Below, one piece after another: positions 46,329 to 54,498 of a DNA stretch of 64,000 nt. The notes under the pieces are model-generated. The model saw nothing but the letters and a program-made list of their open reading frames with translations, made no database searches and was not told the origin of the DNA. The stretch is from Stappia sp. WLB 29. Its GTDB lineage: Bacteria > Pseudomonadota > Alphaproteobacteria > Rhizobiales > Stappiaceae. The stretch covers positions 124,001 through 188,000 of the forward strand of contig NZ_JALBGD010000009.1 in NCBI RefSeq assembly GCF_023507705.1, written 5' to 3'. The position numbers and the translations under genes were made by a program. Each line of letters starts with the position of its first letter. Position 1 is the first letter of the stretch.

Positions 46329-47156
46329 TCAGGAACGTGTCGCGGCAAGGGCGCGGCGCAGCAGCACCCGCGCCAGATGGAGACGGACGGCGGCCGGGGC
46401 ATGGACGTCGTCGAGCGGCTGCAGGTCGCCCTCAAGCAGCGCGGCCGCTTCGTCCGGCGAGGCGCCGCGGTCGATGGCGGCCATCGCGCCGGTGGCCAGG
46501 ATCGGCGTCGGCCCGACGCCGAAGAAGGCCGCGCGGACACCGGACGGGCGGTCGACCAGGACGATGCCGGCCAGAGCGTAGTCGCCGGACCGGCGCGCCA
46601 GCTCCATGGTGGCCTGGCGCTCGCCGGCCACCGCCACCGGCACCTCGACGGCGACGATCATCTCGTCCTCGGCAAGGTCGGTGGTGAACAGGTCGACGAA
46701 GAAGTCGCCGGCCCGTACCCGCCGCTCGCCGGCCGGACCGCGCACGACGATCTGCGCATCCAGCGCCAGCATGCAGGCGGGAAGCTCGGCGGCCGGGTCC
46801 GCATAAGCGAGCGAGCCGCCGATGGTGCCGCGGTTGCGGATCGCCGCATGGGCGATCAGGGGCGCTGCCTGCGCGATCGCCGGCACATGGCGGGCGACGA
46901 GATCGGAGGAAGCAAGCTCCCGGTGGCGGGTCAGGGCGCCGATGCGCAGTTGCTCGCCGACGAGCTCGATGCCCGACAGCTCGGCAACGCCGTTGATGTC
47001 GATAAGGGCCGTTTCGCCGGCCAGCCGCAGGTTGAGCGATGCAATGAGGCTCTGCCCGCCGGCAAGGATGCGCGCCTCGCCCCGCGACTGCTCCAGCAGG
47101 GAAATGGCGTGCGGAAGATCGTTCGCCCGGATGTACCCGGCCGCTGCGGCTTTCAT
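46329..47156 (-). CDS. Molybdenum hydroxylase FAD-binding subunit (CoxM-like)
   Basis: This 275-residue subunit has the FAD-binding motifs AGGQSL (about 32-37) and TIGGSLAYADPAAE (about 111-124), followed by the CO_deh_flav_C domain. It is the first gene of the long minus-strand operon and is divergent from a TetR gene. The order M-S-L is as in CO dehydrogenase-like operons. Confidence 0.9.
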   Translation of the reverse strand: MKAAAAGYIRANDLPHAISLLEQSRGEARILAGGQSLIASLNLRLAGETALIDINGVAELSGIELVGEQLRIGALTRHRELASSDLVARHVPAIAQAAPLIAHAAIRNRGTIGGSLAYADPAAELPACMLALDAQIVVRGPAGERRVRAGDFFVDLFTTDLAEDEMIVAVEVPVAVAGERQATMELARRSGDYALAGIVLVDRPSGVRAAFFGVGPTPILATGAMAAIDRGASPDEAAALLEGDLQPLDDVHAPAAVRLHLARVLLRRALAATRS

Positions 47157-47237
47157 CTCGATGTCCTCCCCCGCGCCGCCATGCGAGCCGGACCTTCCCC
47201 ACGGAAAGGCGTGTCCCGGTTCGGCGGCACATTCTTA

Positions 47238-47253
47238 TTGATCAAATGATCTA
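47238..47253. promoter_or_regulatory. TetR-type operator between divergent genes
   Basis: TTGATCA (47238-47244) and TGATCTA (47247-47253) form a near-perfect dyad across two bases, in the AT-rich middle of the 194-base divergent region between the hydroxylase operon and the TetR gene. It could control both directions. Confidence 0.55.
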
Positions 47254-47350
47254 TTGCGTTCAGGGAAATTGCAAGAGAAAACTTGACGGAGCGGTTTCAG
47301 CCCTGAACAAGAGGGCTTTCCAGAAATCCTGCCCCGATGAGCGCAGTACG

Positions 47351-48040
47351 ATGACCAAAGCTTCCCCTTCCGCAGGCGACCGCAAGCGCCTGTCCCCCGA
47401 AGAGCGACGGGCGATGATCGTGGCCGGCGCGACGGCCTATTTCTCGGAAGTCGGGCTGGAGGGGAACACGCGCGAGCTGTCCAAGCGGCTCGGCGTCACG
47501 CAGTCGCTGATCTTCAACTATTTCAGCACCAAGACCGACCTGCTGGAGGCGGTCTACCGGGCGGTCTATCTCGACCGCATCTCGCCGGACTGGCCGGCGC
47601 TGATCGCCGACCGCAGCCGCCCGATCCACGACCGGGCGCTGACCTTCTACCGCGAATACACGCAGGCGATCTTCAGCTACGAGTGGATGCGGATCTTCAT
47701 GTTCTCCGGCCTTGCCGGCGCGGAGCTGAACCGGCGCTACCTGGAACATGTCAGCAGGCTGCTGCTGCGCCCCTTGATGGAGGAGTTCCGCAGTGCCGCT
47801 CCCGGCCCGCGCAAGCCGGAGATGGAGGACATCTGGAACCTGCACGGCGGCATCATCTATATCGGCATCCGCCGCTACGTCTATCAGGTCCCCTGCCCCG
47901 ACGACCAGGACCCGGCGATCCGCGCCGCCGTCGGCCGCTTCGTCGACGCCTTCGACATTCCGTGCGAGCAGGCCTGCCAGACAGTGCCCAGCCTGCCGGA
48001 CGGCAAGGCTCAGGCGAACGCCGACATCACCACCAGGTAG
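47351..48040 (+). CDS. TetR family transcriptional regulator
   Basis: This 229-residue protein has a TetR helix-turn-helix at about 22-68 (IVAGATAYFSEVGLEGNTRELSKRLGVTQSLIFNYF) and the C-terminal domain with a long helical region. ATG 47351 is preferred over an in-frame ATG at 47246, which would lie in the operator region. It is divergent from the hydroxylase-TRAP-aldolase operon and its likely regulator. Its 3' end overlaps the next, opposite gene by 31 bases. Confidence 0.87.
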   Translation: MTKASPSAGDRKRLSPEERRAMIVAGATAYFSEVGLEGNTRELSKRLGVTQSLIFNYFSTKTDLLEAVYRAVYLDRISPDWPALIADRSRPIHDRALTFYREYTQAIFSYEWMRIFMFSGLAGAELNRRYLEHVSRLLLRPLMEEFRSAAPGPRKPEMEDIWNLHGGIIYIGIRRYVYQVPCPDDQDPAIRAAVGRFVDAFDIPCEQACQTVPSLPDGKAQANADITTR

Positions 48041-48414
48041 ATGACGATGAACAGCGGCGGCACGCCGAGATAGGCGTCGCCGAACAGGAACAGCTTCAGC
48101 AGGAAGAACAGGAAGGCCGAGTAGAGGCACACGGCGAAGGGCATCAGGAAGCCCGGCGTGATCGGCGCCGTGAGCGCCACCAGCGGGTCGGTCAGCTTGC
48201 GCAGCACCACGAAGAAGGTGAGATCGCGGTCCGAGCCGACGAAGAACTCCAGCACCCCGCGCGAGAACAGGAAGGCGGCAAGCCCGGTCAGCGCATAGGT
48301 CCCGCCCAGAAAGATCGCCACATTGGCGGGAGCGCCGGCGATCAGGAAGGTGACGAGGGCGAGCAGATAGGTGGCGATGAGCAGAAGAATGCCACCGAAC
48401 GCGGAAGCTGGCAT
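48010..48414 (-). CDS. Small integral membrane protein of unknown function
   Basis: This 134-residue protein has about four hydrophobic segments: GGILLLIATYLLALVTFLI, VAIFLGGTYALTGLAAFLF, FLMPFAVCLYSAFLFFLLK and the last, PPLFIVIYLVVM. The middle part (VVLRKLTDPLVALTAPITPG) resembles the conserved P-rich loop of YggT-like proteins, but the match is partial and I do not assign the family. It converges with the TetR gene (31-base overlap) and is separated from actP by the terminator at 48437-48467. Confidence 0.65.
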   Translation of the reverse strand: MPASAFGGILLLIATYLLALVTFLIAGAPANVAIFLGGTYALTGLAAFLFSRGVLEFFVGSDRDLTFFVVLRKLTDPLVALTAPITPGFLMPFAVCLYSAFLFFLLKLFLFGDAYLGVPPLFIVIYLVVMSAFA

Positions 48415-48436
48415 GAATGTCCGTCCCTTCGAGGAT

Positions 48437-48467
48437 AAAAAAGCGCAGGGCCCGTGGGCCCTGCGCC
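48437..48467 (-). terminator. Rho-independent terminator of actP
   Basis: GCGCAGGGCCC (48443-48453) pairs with GGGCCCTGCGC across GT; read on the minus strand the stem is followed by six Ts (A6 at 48437-48442). It lies about 20 bases after the actP stop. Confidence 0.92.
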
Positions 48468-48486
48468 ATGATCTATAGCCGCTTTG

Positions 48487-50346
48487 TCAGTGGCCTTGAA
48501 CCATCATCGTGCCGCCCTTGGGCAGGCGCAGACGGTCCACGAAGTCCTGCATCTCCTGACTGGGTTCGGGCGTGATCAGCGACACCACATAGGTGACGAG
48601 GAACGCGACCGGGACACCGAAGACGCCGGCGGAGATCGACGCCACGCCGAACCACGAGATCTCGTCGCCCGTGCCCTTGACGAAGTCGAAGCCGTAGACG
48701 TTGCCGATCAGGTAGTACATCGTGGTCAGGAAGCCCGCGGCCATGCCGAGGATGCCGCCCATCGTCGTCGTCCGCTTCCACCACACGCCCATGACGAGCG
48801 GGGCGAAGAGGCCGGCCGCGGCGATCGAGAACGCCCACGCCACCATCGACAGGATGTCGGACGGCTTGGTGCGCGCCAGGAAGGCCGCCGCGAGCGCGAC
48901 CACCACAAGCAGGATCTTGGCGACCAGCAGGCGGCGCTTGGCGTCGGCCTTGGGGTCGATCATCTTGTAGTAGACGTCGTGCGACAGGGCATTGGCGATG
49001 GCCAACAGCAGTCCGTCGGCGGTCGAGAGCGCCGCGGCGAAACCGCCGGCACCGACGAGACCGACGACCCAGATCGGCATGCCGGCGATCGACGGGGTCG
49101 ACAGCACGATCATGTCGTTGTTGAGCGCCAGTTCCGAGTACGGGAAGCCGGTGGCGAAACCCTTGGCCTCGCAGGCCGCCTGGATCGCCGCAACGGTTTC
49201 CGCCTTGACGCCGCAGATCGTCACGAGCTGGTGGCCCGCGATCGATCCCCACTGGATCATCCACTGCGGGATCGCGGAGAAGGCGAGCTGGTAGTTCGCC
49301 TCCGCCCCGGCGCCCACGAAGAGACCCATCAGGTTGAACTTCGAGAAGGCCGCATAGGCGGGTGCCGTGAAGTACAGCAGGAAGATGAAGAACAGCGACC
49401 AGCCGACCGACTTGCGCGCCTCACGAACCGTCGGGGTCGTGAAGAAGCGCATGAGGATGTGCGGCAGCGAGGCCGTGCCCACCATCAGGCAGAAGATCAG
49501 GAAGAAGTAGTCCATCGCGCTGTAGGTCTGGAAGGGAACCACATAGGGCTTGGCAACCTCCAGGAGCCGCTCGTACTCCGCGATCTGCGACAGCGCACCG
49601 CCATAGGTCAGCTGCGGCACCGGAATGCCGAACTGCACGGTGGACATCCAGATCGCCGGCAGCAGATAGGCGACGATCAGCACGATGTACTGCGCCACCT
49701 GCGTCCAGGTCACCGCCTTCATGCCGCCCAGCATCGAGCACACGAGAATGCCCGCAAGACCCGCGAAGACCGCATAGCGGAAGTCGATGCCCAGGAACTG
49801 CGAGGCGATGATGCCCGAGGCGTAGACCTGGGCCGTGATGTAGGTGAACGAGCAGCAGAACAGCACGACGATGCCGACGAGGCGCGCCATGTTGCCGCCG
49901 TAGCGGGTGCCCAGGAAGTCCGGAACGGTATAGGCGCCGAACTTGCGCAGGTAGGGTGCGAGAAGCACGGCCACCAGCACGTAGCCGCCGGTCCAGCCCA
50001 GCACGAAGGCAAGGCCGTCGTAACCCAGCACGAAGAGCGTGCCGGCCATGCCGACGAAGGACGCACCGGACATCCAGTCCGCGCCCGTCGCCATGCCGTT
50101 GTAGATGGCAGGCACCGAACGGCCGGCGACGTAGTATTCCGACACCTGCGCGGTTCGCGACATGATGCCGATGAACGCGTAGATGCCGATCGTGGCGGCC
50201 ATGTACGACCACAGGATGAAGCGGTCGGGCACGCCGATCATGGAGAAGATCGCCATCAGGACGACGAAGGCGGCAAAGCCGCCCACATAGATCCCGTAGA
50301 TCTTTCCCAGGTTGTCGGTGAAATCACCCTTCATGGAAAGTGCCAT
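48487..50346 (-). CDS. actP: Sodium:solute (acetate-type) symporter, ActP-like
   Basis: This 619-residue sodium/solute symporter family protein has about 13 membrane spans; the signature regions SEYYVAGRSVPAIYNGMATGADWMSG and AGGFAAALSTADGLLLAIANALSHDVYY are intact. It is of the longer subfamily that pairs with a DUF4212 small subunit, found here just upstream. Such systems carry acetate or other short monocarboxylates. The upstream divergent pair (50877-53674) is commonly linked with it. Confidence 0.88.
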   Translation of the reverse strand: MALSMKGDFTDNLGKIYGIYVGGFAAFVVLMAIFSMIGVPDRFILWSYMAATIGIYAFIGIMSRTAQVSEYYVAGRSVPAIYNGMATGADWMSGASFVGMAGTLFVLGYDGLAFVLGWTGGYVLVAVLLAPYLRKFGAYTVPDFLGTRYGGNMARLVGIVVLFCCSFTYITAQVYASGIIASQFLGIDFRYAVFAGLAGILVCSMLGGMKAVTWTQVAQYIVLIVAYLLPAIWMSTVQFGIPVPQLTYGGALSQIAEYERLLEVAKPYVVPFQTYSAMDYFFLIFCLMVGTASLPHILMRFFTTPTVREARKSVGWSLFFIFLLYFTAPAYAAFSKFNLMGLFVGAGAEANYQLAFSAIPQWMIQWGSIAGHQLVTICGVKAETVAAIQAACEAKGFATGFPYSELALNNDMIVLSTPSIAGMPIWVVGLVGAGGFAAALSTADGLLLAIANALSHDVYYKMIDPKADAKRRLLVAKILLVVVALAAAFLARTKPSDILSMVAWAFSIAAAGLFAPLVMGVWWKRTTTMGGILGMAAGFLTTMYYLIGNVYGFDFVKGTGDEISWFGVASISAGVFGVPVAFLVTYVVSLITPEPSQEMQDFVDRLRLPKGGTMMVQGH

Positions 50347-50360
50347 TGGATCCTCCCCCC

Positions 50361-50627
50361 TCAGTCTTCGGCGACGCCGAATTCCTCGTCGATCGCATTC
50401 TGGCGCGAAGCGAACCAGAAGATCAGGATGACGAAGACGATGAGCGACCCCTGCGCGGCCATGTAGTAGCCGAGCGGGAAGCCAAGGATCACGACGTTGT
50501 TCAACGCCGTCACGAAGAAGTGGATGAAGAAGCCGAAGAACGCCCAGATGGCCAGCGAAACCCACATCAGGTTGCGCGTCTTGGACCAGTGCGCCTCCGC
50601 CACTTCCGGTGGCAGTTTCTCGGTCAA
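50361..50627 (-). CDS. DUF4212 small subunit of the ActP-like symporter
   Basis: This 88-residue protein has two membrane spans (NLMWVSLAIWAFFGFFIHFF and GFPLGYYMAAQGSLIVFVILIFW) matching the DUF4212/solute:sodium symporter small subunit family. No ATG is near the expected start; TTG 50627 is chosen because GGGAGGA lies 6-7 bases upstream. It lies 14 bases before actP and is probably cotranscribed. Confidence 0.85.
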   Translation of the reverse strand: MTEKLPPEVAEAHWSKTRNLMWVSLAIWAFFGFFIHFFVTALNNVVILGFPLGYYMAAQGSLIVFVILIFWFASRQNAIDEEFGVAED

Positions 50628-50876
50628 AACAAATCCTCCCACTGAATGCACCGTCGGCTGAACGACCTCGGCCAGCCCGGTCTTCCCTGCCCGCAATAAT
50701 CACAAAGTCTAATAGGGTCCTCCCCGACCTTTTCGCACTAGCAGCATGCGATATATTGCAATGCAGGGGCACTTGCGCCGTCAGGTTATTCTCTCCAATG
50801 TAGAAAAGGAAAGTTATCCGAAAGACTAATCACCAGAACCGGGACCAACCGGCCGACCACCAGGGAGAGGCACCAA

Positions 50877-51503
50877 GTGCTTGATTTGATTGGATCCATC
50901 CTGCCCCGACGGCAACGTTCCGACTGGGACTCGGCCGTCGAGGCTATCCGCGCCGGCGCCGCTTTTCTCGCGCAAGGAGCGAGTTATTCGTACTTGCGCG
51001 CCCGTTCGCTGCTGGCCGGACCCCGCCTGTTTCAGGACGAGGGATTCGGAATGGCGCTGAAGATCTGCAAATGGGAGGGGTTCGCGGTCGCGGCGCAGGA
51101 CCTGATCCTGATGATCGAGGCCGAGATCCGCCCCCATCTTCCCGCCGATCCGAACCTGCGCGCCGCCGGTCTTGCCGCGCTCTACCGCGCCGTGCTTGCC
51201 GCAGAGGACATGCCCGAGCACCGCACGGAGCGCGGCTGGGCCGACGCGATCGAGGAGTTCGACCGCCGGCTGGAGGTCTACATGGCGAAGCCGCCGCTGA
51301 AGCCCGATGCCATCTCCATCGCCACCGCGCTGCGCCTGCTCGACCACGCGCCCATCGACGACGCCGTGCGCGAGGCCGACAAGATGATGGTGGTCAACAA
51401 CGTCGCCTTCCGCTTCATCGACTACCAGGCGACGCTGCGCAAGCGCATCGACCTCGTCGCCTTCGCCCGCCAGCTCTCCGACAGGATGGTGGCCGTTCCG
51501 TGA
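50877..51503 (+). CDS. Conserved protein of unknown function, upstream of the DnaQ-CBS protein
   Basis: This 208-residue, mainly helical cytoplasmic protein (ILPRRQRSDWDSAVEAIRAGAAFLAQG) has no motif I recognise. It begins with GTG 50877, preceded by GGGAGAGG at 50862-50869, and overlaps the next gene by GTGA, so the two are coupled. Homologous positions next to ActP/DUF4212 symporters suggest a role in regulating that symporter. The 249 bases before it hold the divergent promoters and no other clear signal. Confidence 0.75.
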   Translation: MLDLIGSILPRRQRSDWDSAVEAIRAGAAFLAQGASYSYLRARSLLAGPRLFQDEGFGMALKICKWEGFAVAAQDLILMIEAEIRPHLPADPNLRAAGLAALYRAVLAAEDMPEHRTERGWADAIEEFDRRLEVYMAKPPLKPDAISIATALRLLDHAPIDDAVREADKMMVVNNVAFRFIDYQATLRKRIDLVAFARQLSDRMVAVP

Positions 51504-53674
51504 GCCCGGCGTCGGGTGGAGGCAACGGACACCGCGCCGGCGCGACGCCCCTGATCGCGCTCGACGTGGTCGTGCTCGACACCGAAACCACCGGGCTCGA
51601 CATCCGCAAGGACCGCATCGTGCAGATCGGCGCGGTGCGCATGGAAGGGGTGGAGGTGCACCCCGAGCAGAACTTCCGCCAGCTCGTCGACCCCGGCATG
51701 CCGATCCCGGAGGTCGCCCGCCGCATCCACGGCCTTAGCGAGGACGACGTGAAGGGCCAGCCGGATTTCGCTGAAATCGGCCCGCGGCTGCTGGAATTCA
51801 TCGGCGATTCCGTCGTCGTCGGCCATTCGATCCATTTCGATCTTGCGGTGCTGCGCCACGAGGCCCACAGGCACGGCATTGCCTGGCGCGAGCCGCGCTC
51901 GCTCGACGTGGCACTACTGGCCGCCGGCCTCGACCGAGCGATGATCGACACCTCGCTCGACAGTCTGGCGCTCGGCTTCGGCATCCCCGTGGAGGGCCGC
52001 CACACCGCCTATGGCGACGCGCTCGCGACCGCGCGGGTCTATTCCGCGCTGATCCCGAAGCTGCTCGCCAAGGACGTGCGCACGCTGGCCGAGGCCGAGA
52101 ACCTGTCGCGCAAGCCTGCCGGGCTGATCGCCCGGCAGGAGGAGGCCGGCTGGTTCGAGCGCCCCTCCGAGCGGCCGGACTTTTCCCGCACCGTGCTGCG
52201 CTCGGGCAGCCAGCGCGCCATCGACAGCTTCCTCTACCGCCACCGGCTCGGCGAGGTGATGAACAGCCCGCCGATCAGCATCACGCAGGACGCGAGCCTG
52301 CACGAGGCGGCGCAGCTGATGGCCGAGCGCGGCATCGGCTGCCTGATCGTCGACCCGCCCGGCGAGGACGGCGAGCCCGGCATCGTCACCGAGCGCGACG
52401 TGCTGCACGCGCTCGCCCGCGAGGGCGCGGGCGCCAGCGCGGTACCTGTCGGCCAGGTGATGAGCGCGCCGGTGATCAGCGCGCCGGACGACACGTTCCT
52501 CTACCGCGCCCTCGGCCTGATGGCCCGGCACAACCTGCGCTATATCGGCGTCACCGACGGCAGCGGCCGGCTGGCCGGCGTCTTCACCTTACGCACCTTG
52601 CTGCGCAAGCGGGCGCTGGCGACGCTGACCGTCGGCGACGAGATCGCGACCGCCGCCCGCCCGCGCGATCTCGCAAGGGTGCAGGCCGCCCTGCCCTCGC
52701 TCGCCGCCGGCCTGCTCGCCGACGGCCAGGACGCACGGCAGGTGGCAGCGATCATCGCGGCGGAGGCCCGGGCGATGACGGCCCGCGCGGCGGAACTGGC
52801 CGAGGCGGAGCTGATGGCCGCCGGCCACGGCCCGGCGCCGGCCGACTATGCCCTGCTGGTGCTGGGCTCGGGCGGGCGCGGGGAAAGCCTGCTCGCCCCC
52901 GACCAGGACAATGCGCTGGTGATCGCCGACGAGTATGCCGGCGATCTCGACGATCCGGACGACTGGTTCGTGCGCTTCGCCGCGCGCATCAACGAGATCC
53001 TCGACCGCGCCGGCATCCCCTATTGCAAGGGCGGGGTGATGGCGAAGAACCGGCCCTGGCGGCGACGGCTCGGCGAATGGCTGTCGCAGGCGCGCGACTG
53101 GGCCGGCCACCCCTCGCCGCAGGCGCTGCTCAGCGTCGACATCTTCTACGATTTCACGCCCGCGCATGTGTCGGGCAGCGGCGGCAGCCGGCTGGCGGGG
53201 CAACTGCGACGGGAGGCCGGCGAGATCGCCCGCGGCTCGCTCTCCATGCTGCGGGCGCTCGGCAATGCCGCCGGCAGCCACGCGCCGCCGCTCGGCCTGT
53301 TCGGGCGGATCAAGAAGGACGACACGGGACGCGTCGACCTGAAGACGGGCGGGCTGCTGCCCATCGTTTCGGGTGCGCGCGCCATCGCCCTGCGCCACGG
53401 CGTCGCCTCGCTGTCGACGCCCCAGCGCCTGCGCCAGGCGGCGGACAAGGCCGGCCGCTCGCAGGCGGATGCGGACCTCTTGGCCGACATTCACGGCTTC
53501 CTGATGCGGCTGATCCTGACCCAGCAGATCGCCGACCTGGAGGCCGGCGTGCCGCCGACCAACCGGGTGCGGCTCGACGCGCTGAGCCACCGCGACCAGG
53601 ACGAGCTGCGCGAGGCGCTCGGCCGCATCGACCTGATCACCCACATGCTGCAGGACCTGCTGCAGGGGCTGTAA
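51500..53674 (+). CDS. DnaQ exonuclease-CBS-DUF294 nucleotidyltransferase fusion
   Basis: This 724-residue protein has three parts: a DnaQ-like 3'-5' exonuclease (about 20-195; DTET at 27-30, GHSIHFD and the later HTAYGDALATA with His and Asp), a pair of CBS domains (about 240-375), and a DUF294 nucleotidyltransferase (LGSGGRGESLLAPDQDNALV near 455) with its helical C-terminal domain. CBS pairs bind adenosine nucleotides. The DUF294 part is GlnD-like. The start is GTG 51500. Its divergence from actP suggests that it senses energy status and modifies or controls acetate uptake; this is inference. Confidence 0.85.
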   Translation: MSPASGGGNGHRAGATPLIALDVVVLDTETTGLDIRKDRIVQIGAVRMEGVEVHPEQNFRQLVDPGMPIPEVARRIHGLSEDDVKGQPDFAEIGPRLLEFIGDSVVVGHSIHFDLAVLRHEAHRHGIAWREPRSLDVALLAAGLDRAMIDTSLDSLALGFGIPVEGRHTAYGDALATARVYSALIPKLLAKDVRTLAEAENLSRKPAGLIARQEEAGWFERPSERPDFSRTVLRSGSQRAIDSFLYRHRLGEVMNSPPISITQDASLHEAAQLMAERGIGCLIVDPPGEDGEPGIVTERDVLHALAREGAGASAVPVGQVMSAPVISAPDDTFLYRALGLMARHNLRYIGVTDGSGRLAGVFTLRTLLRKRALATLTVGDEIATAARPRDLARVQAALPSLAAGLLADGQDARQVAAIIAAEARAMTARAAELAEAELMAAGHGPAPADYALLVLGSGGRGESLLAPDQDNALVIADEYAGDLDDPDDWFVRFAARINEILDRAGIPYCKGGVMAKNRPWRRRLGEWLSQARDWAGHPSPQALLSVDIFYDFTPAHVSGSGGSRLAGQLRREAGEIARGSLSMLRALGNAAGSHAPPLGLFGRIKKDDTGRVDLKTGGLLPIVSGARAIALRHGVASLSTPQRLRQAADKAGRSQADADLLADIHGFLMRLILTQQIADLEAGVPPTNRVRLDALSHRDQDELREALGRIDLITHMLQDLLQGL

Positions 53675-53709
53675 GGCAAAGAGGAAAATTCAGCCGCGCA
53701 GGGTCTCCT

Positions 53710-53786
53710 CTAGTGTGGTGAATTTGAAATACGCCTCACTTTGGCAGCACACCCAGAGCGTATTTCAAATTCGAAAACCACACTAG
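53710..53786 (-). repeat. Large CTAG-bounded hairpin repeat, copy 1
   Basis: The left arm (53710-53734: CTAGTGTGGT then GAATTTGAAATACGC) pairs perfectly over 25 bases with the right arm (GCGTATTTCAAATTC at 53758-53772, then ACCACACTAG at 53777-53786), leaving a one-sided 4-base bulge GAAA (53773-53776) and a 23-base loop. It is the same element as copy 2 in opposite orientation. It lies 36 bases after the DnaQ-CBS gene. Confidence 0.85.
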
Positions 53787-53799
53787 AAACATAAACTTG

Positions 53800-53875
53800 C
53801 TAGTCACCCTTTTGAATCTGAAGTTCGTTCAGAGCATGCCGTGAAATACGACGAACTTCAGATTCGGGTGACTAG
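53800..53875 (+). repeat. Large CTAG-bounded hairpin repeat, copy 2
   Basis: CTAGTCACCC (53800-53809), bulge TTTT (53810-53813) and GAATCTGAAGTTCGT (53814-53828) pair with ACGAACTTCAGATTC (53851-53865) and GGGTGACTAG (53866-53875) across a 22-base loop. The 25-base-pair stem and the one-sided bulge are as in copy 1, but nine stem pairs differ and all remain paired. The right arm encodes the last codons and stop of the tautomerase-SnoaL gene. Confidence 0.87.
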
Positions 53876-54412
53876 ATCGTTCCACACCATCTGCCGCGTC
53901 AGCTTGCCCGCCTCGACCTCGAACCGGTCGATGAAACGCACGCCGGAAAAGGCAGTGCCGTCCGGCCATTCGCCCGACAAGGTGCCGAAGCAGAAGACCG
54001 CGGCCTCATTGACGCCCAGCGCCGTATCGAAGCCCTCGTAGGTCTTGCGCACGAAGCGGTAGCGGCCCTTGGCCCAGGCGGCAAGCTCCTCGGGCCGGGA
54101 AAAGCTGACCCCGCCGGGGAAGGTCATGACGAATCCTTCGGCGAGAAACTCCGAGGCGCGGGCGAGATCGCGGGCCTCCATCGCCTCCAGGAAACCGCGC
54201 ACCAGCGCTTGCGGATCGGGAGACGGGGCGCCGGGCACGCGGGACGTGCCGCCGCGCATGTAGTTGTCGGGGCGCACCTCCTCGATCGCCACGGTGATTC
54301 CCTCCAGCGGCGCGGCCATCGTGCCGCGCACGGCGGCGGTCAGCCGCTCGCCCAGAAGCCGCCGCGTCTCGGCCGGGTAGCCCTCGATCAAGGTCACGCG
54401 CACCACTGGCAT
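53858..54412 (-). CDS. Tautomerase-SnoaL-like fusion protein
   Basis: This 184-residue protein joins a 4-oxalocrotonate tautomerase domain (1-62; MPVVRVTLIEGYPAETRRLL, with the catalytic N-terminal Pro exposed after Met removal) to a SnoaL/NTF2-like domain (about 72-180; VRGFLEAMEARDLARASEFL and GVRFIDRFEVEAGKL). The C-terminal LVTRI and stop are encoded by the right arm of the hairpin repeat at 53800-53875. ATG 54412 is chosen because it starts the Pro-1 domain. It is divergent from the UTRA-type GntR gene. It may isomerise a keto-enol product of the neighbouring catabolic operon. Confidence 0.8.
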   Translation of the reverse strand: MPVVRVTLIEGYPAETRRLLGERLTAAVRGTMAAPLEGITVAIEEVRPDNYMRGGTSRVPGAPSPDPQALVRGFLEAMEARDLARASEFLAEGFVMTFPGGVSFSRPEELAAWAKGRYRFVRKTYEGFDTALGVNEAAVFCFGTLSGEWPDGTAFSGVRFIDRFEVEAGKLTRQMVWNDLVTRI

Positions 54413-54498
54413 CCGCCTCTCCTCCCTGTTCTCTGACCCAGTCTTCGGCCCGCCCGCCCCTTCCAAAAACAAGGAAGTTTCGCGAGACTGCACCTAGT

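Noticed and set aside
50744-50764. GCATGC...GCAATGC dyad in the actP divergent region
   Set aside because: The central bases do not pair; symmetry is limited to the outer four bases.
53710-53875. CRISPR-like repeats or an insertion sequence
   Set aside because: There are only two inverted elements, no spacer series and no transposase frame; they are hairpins.
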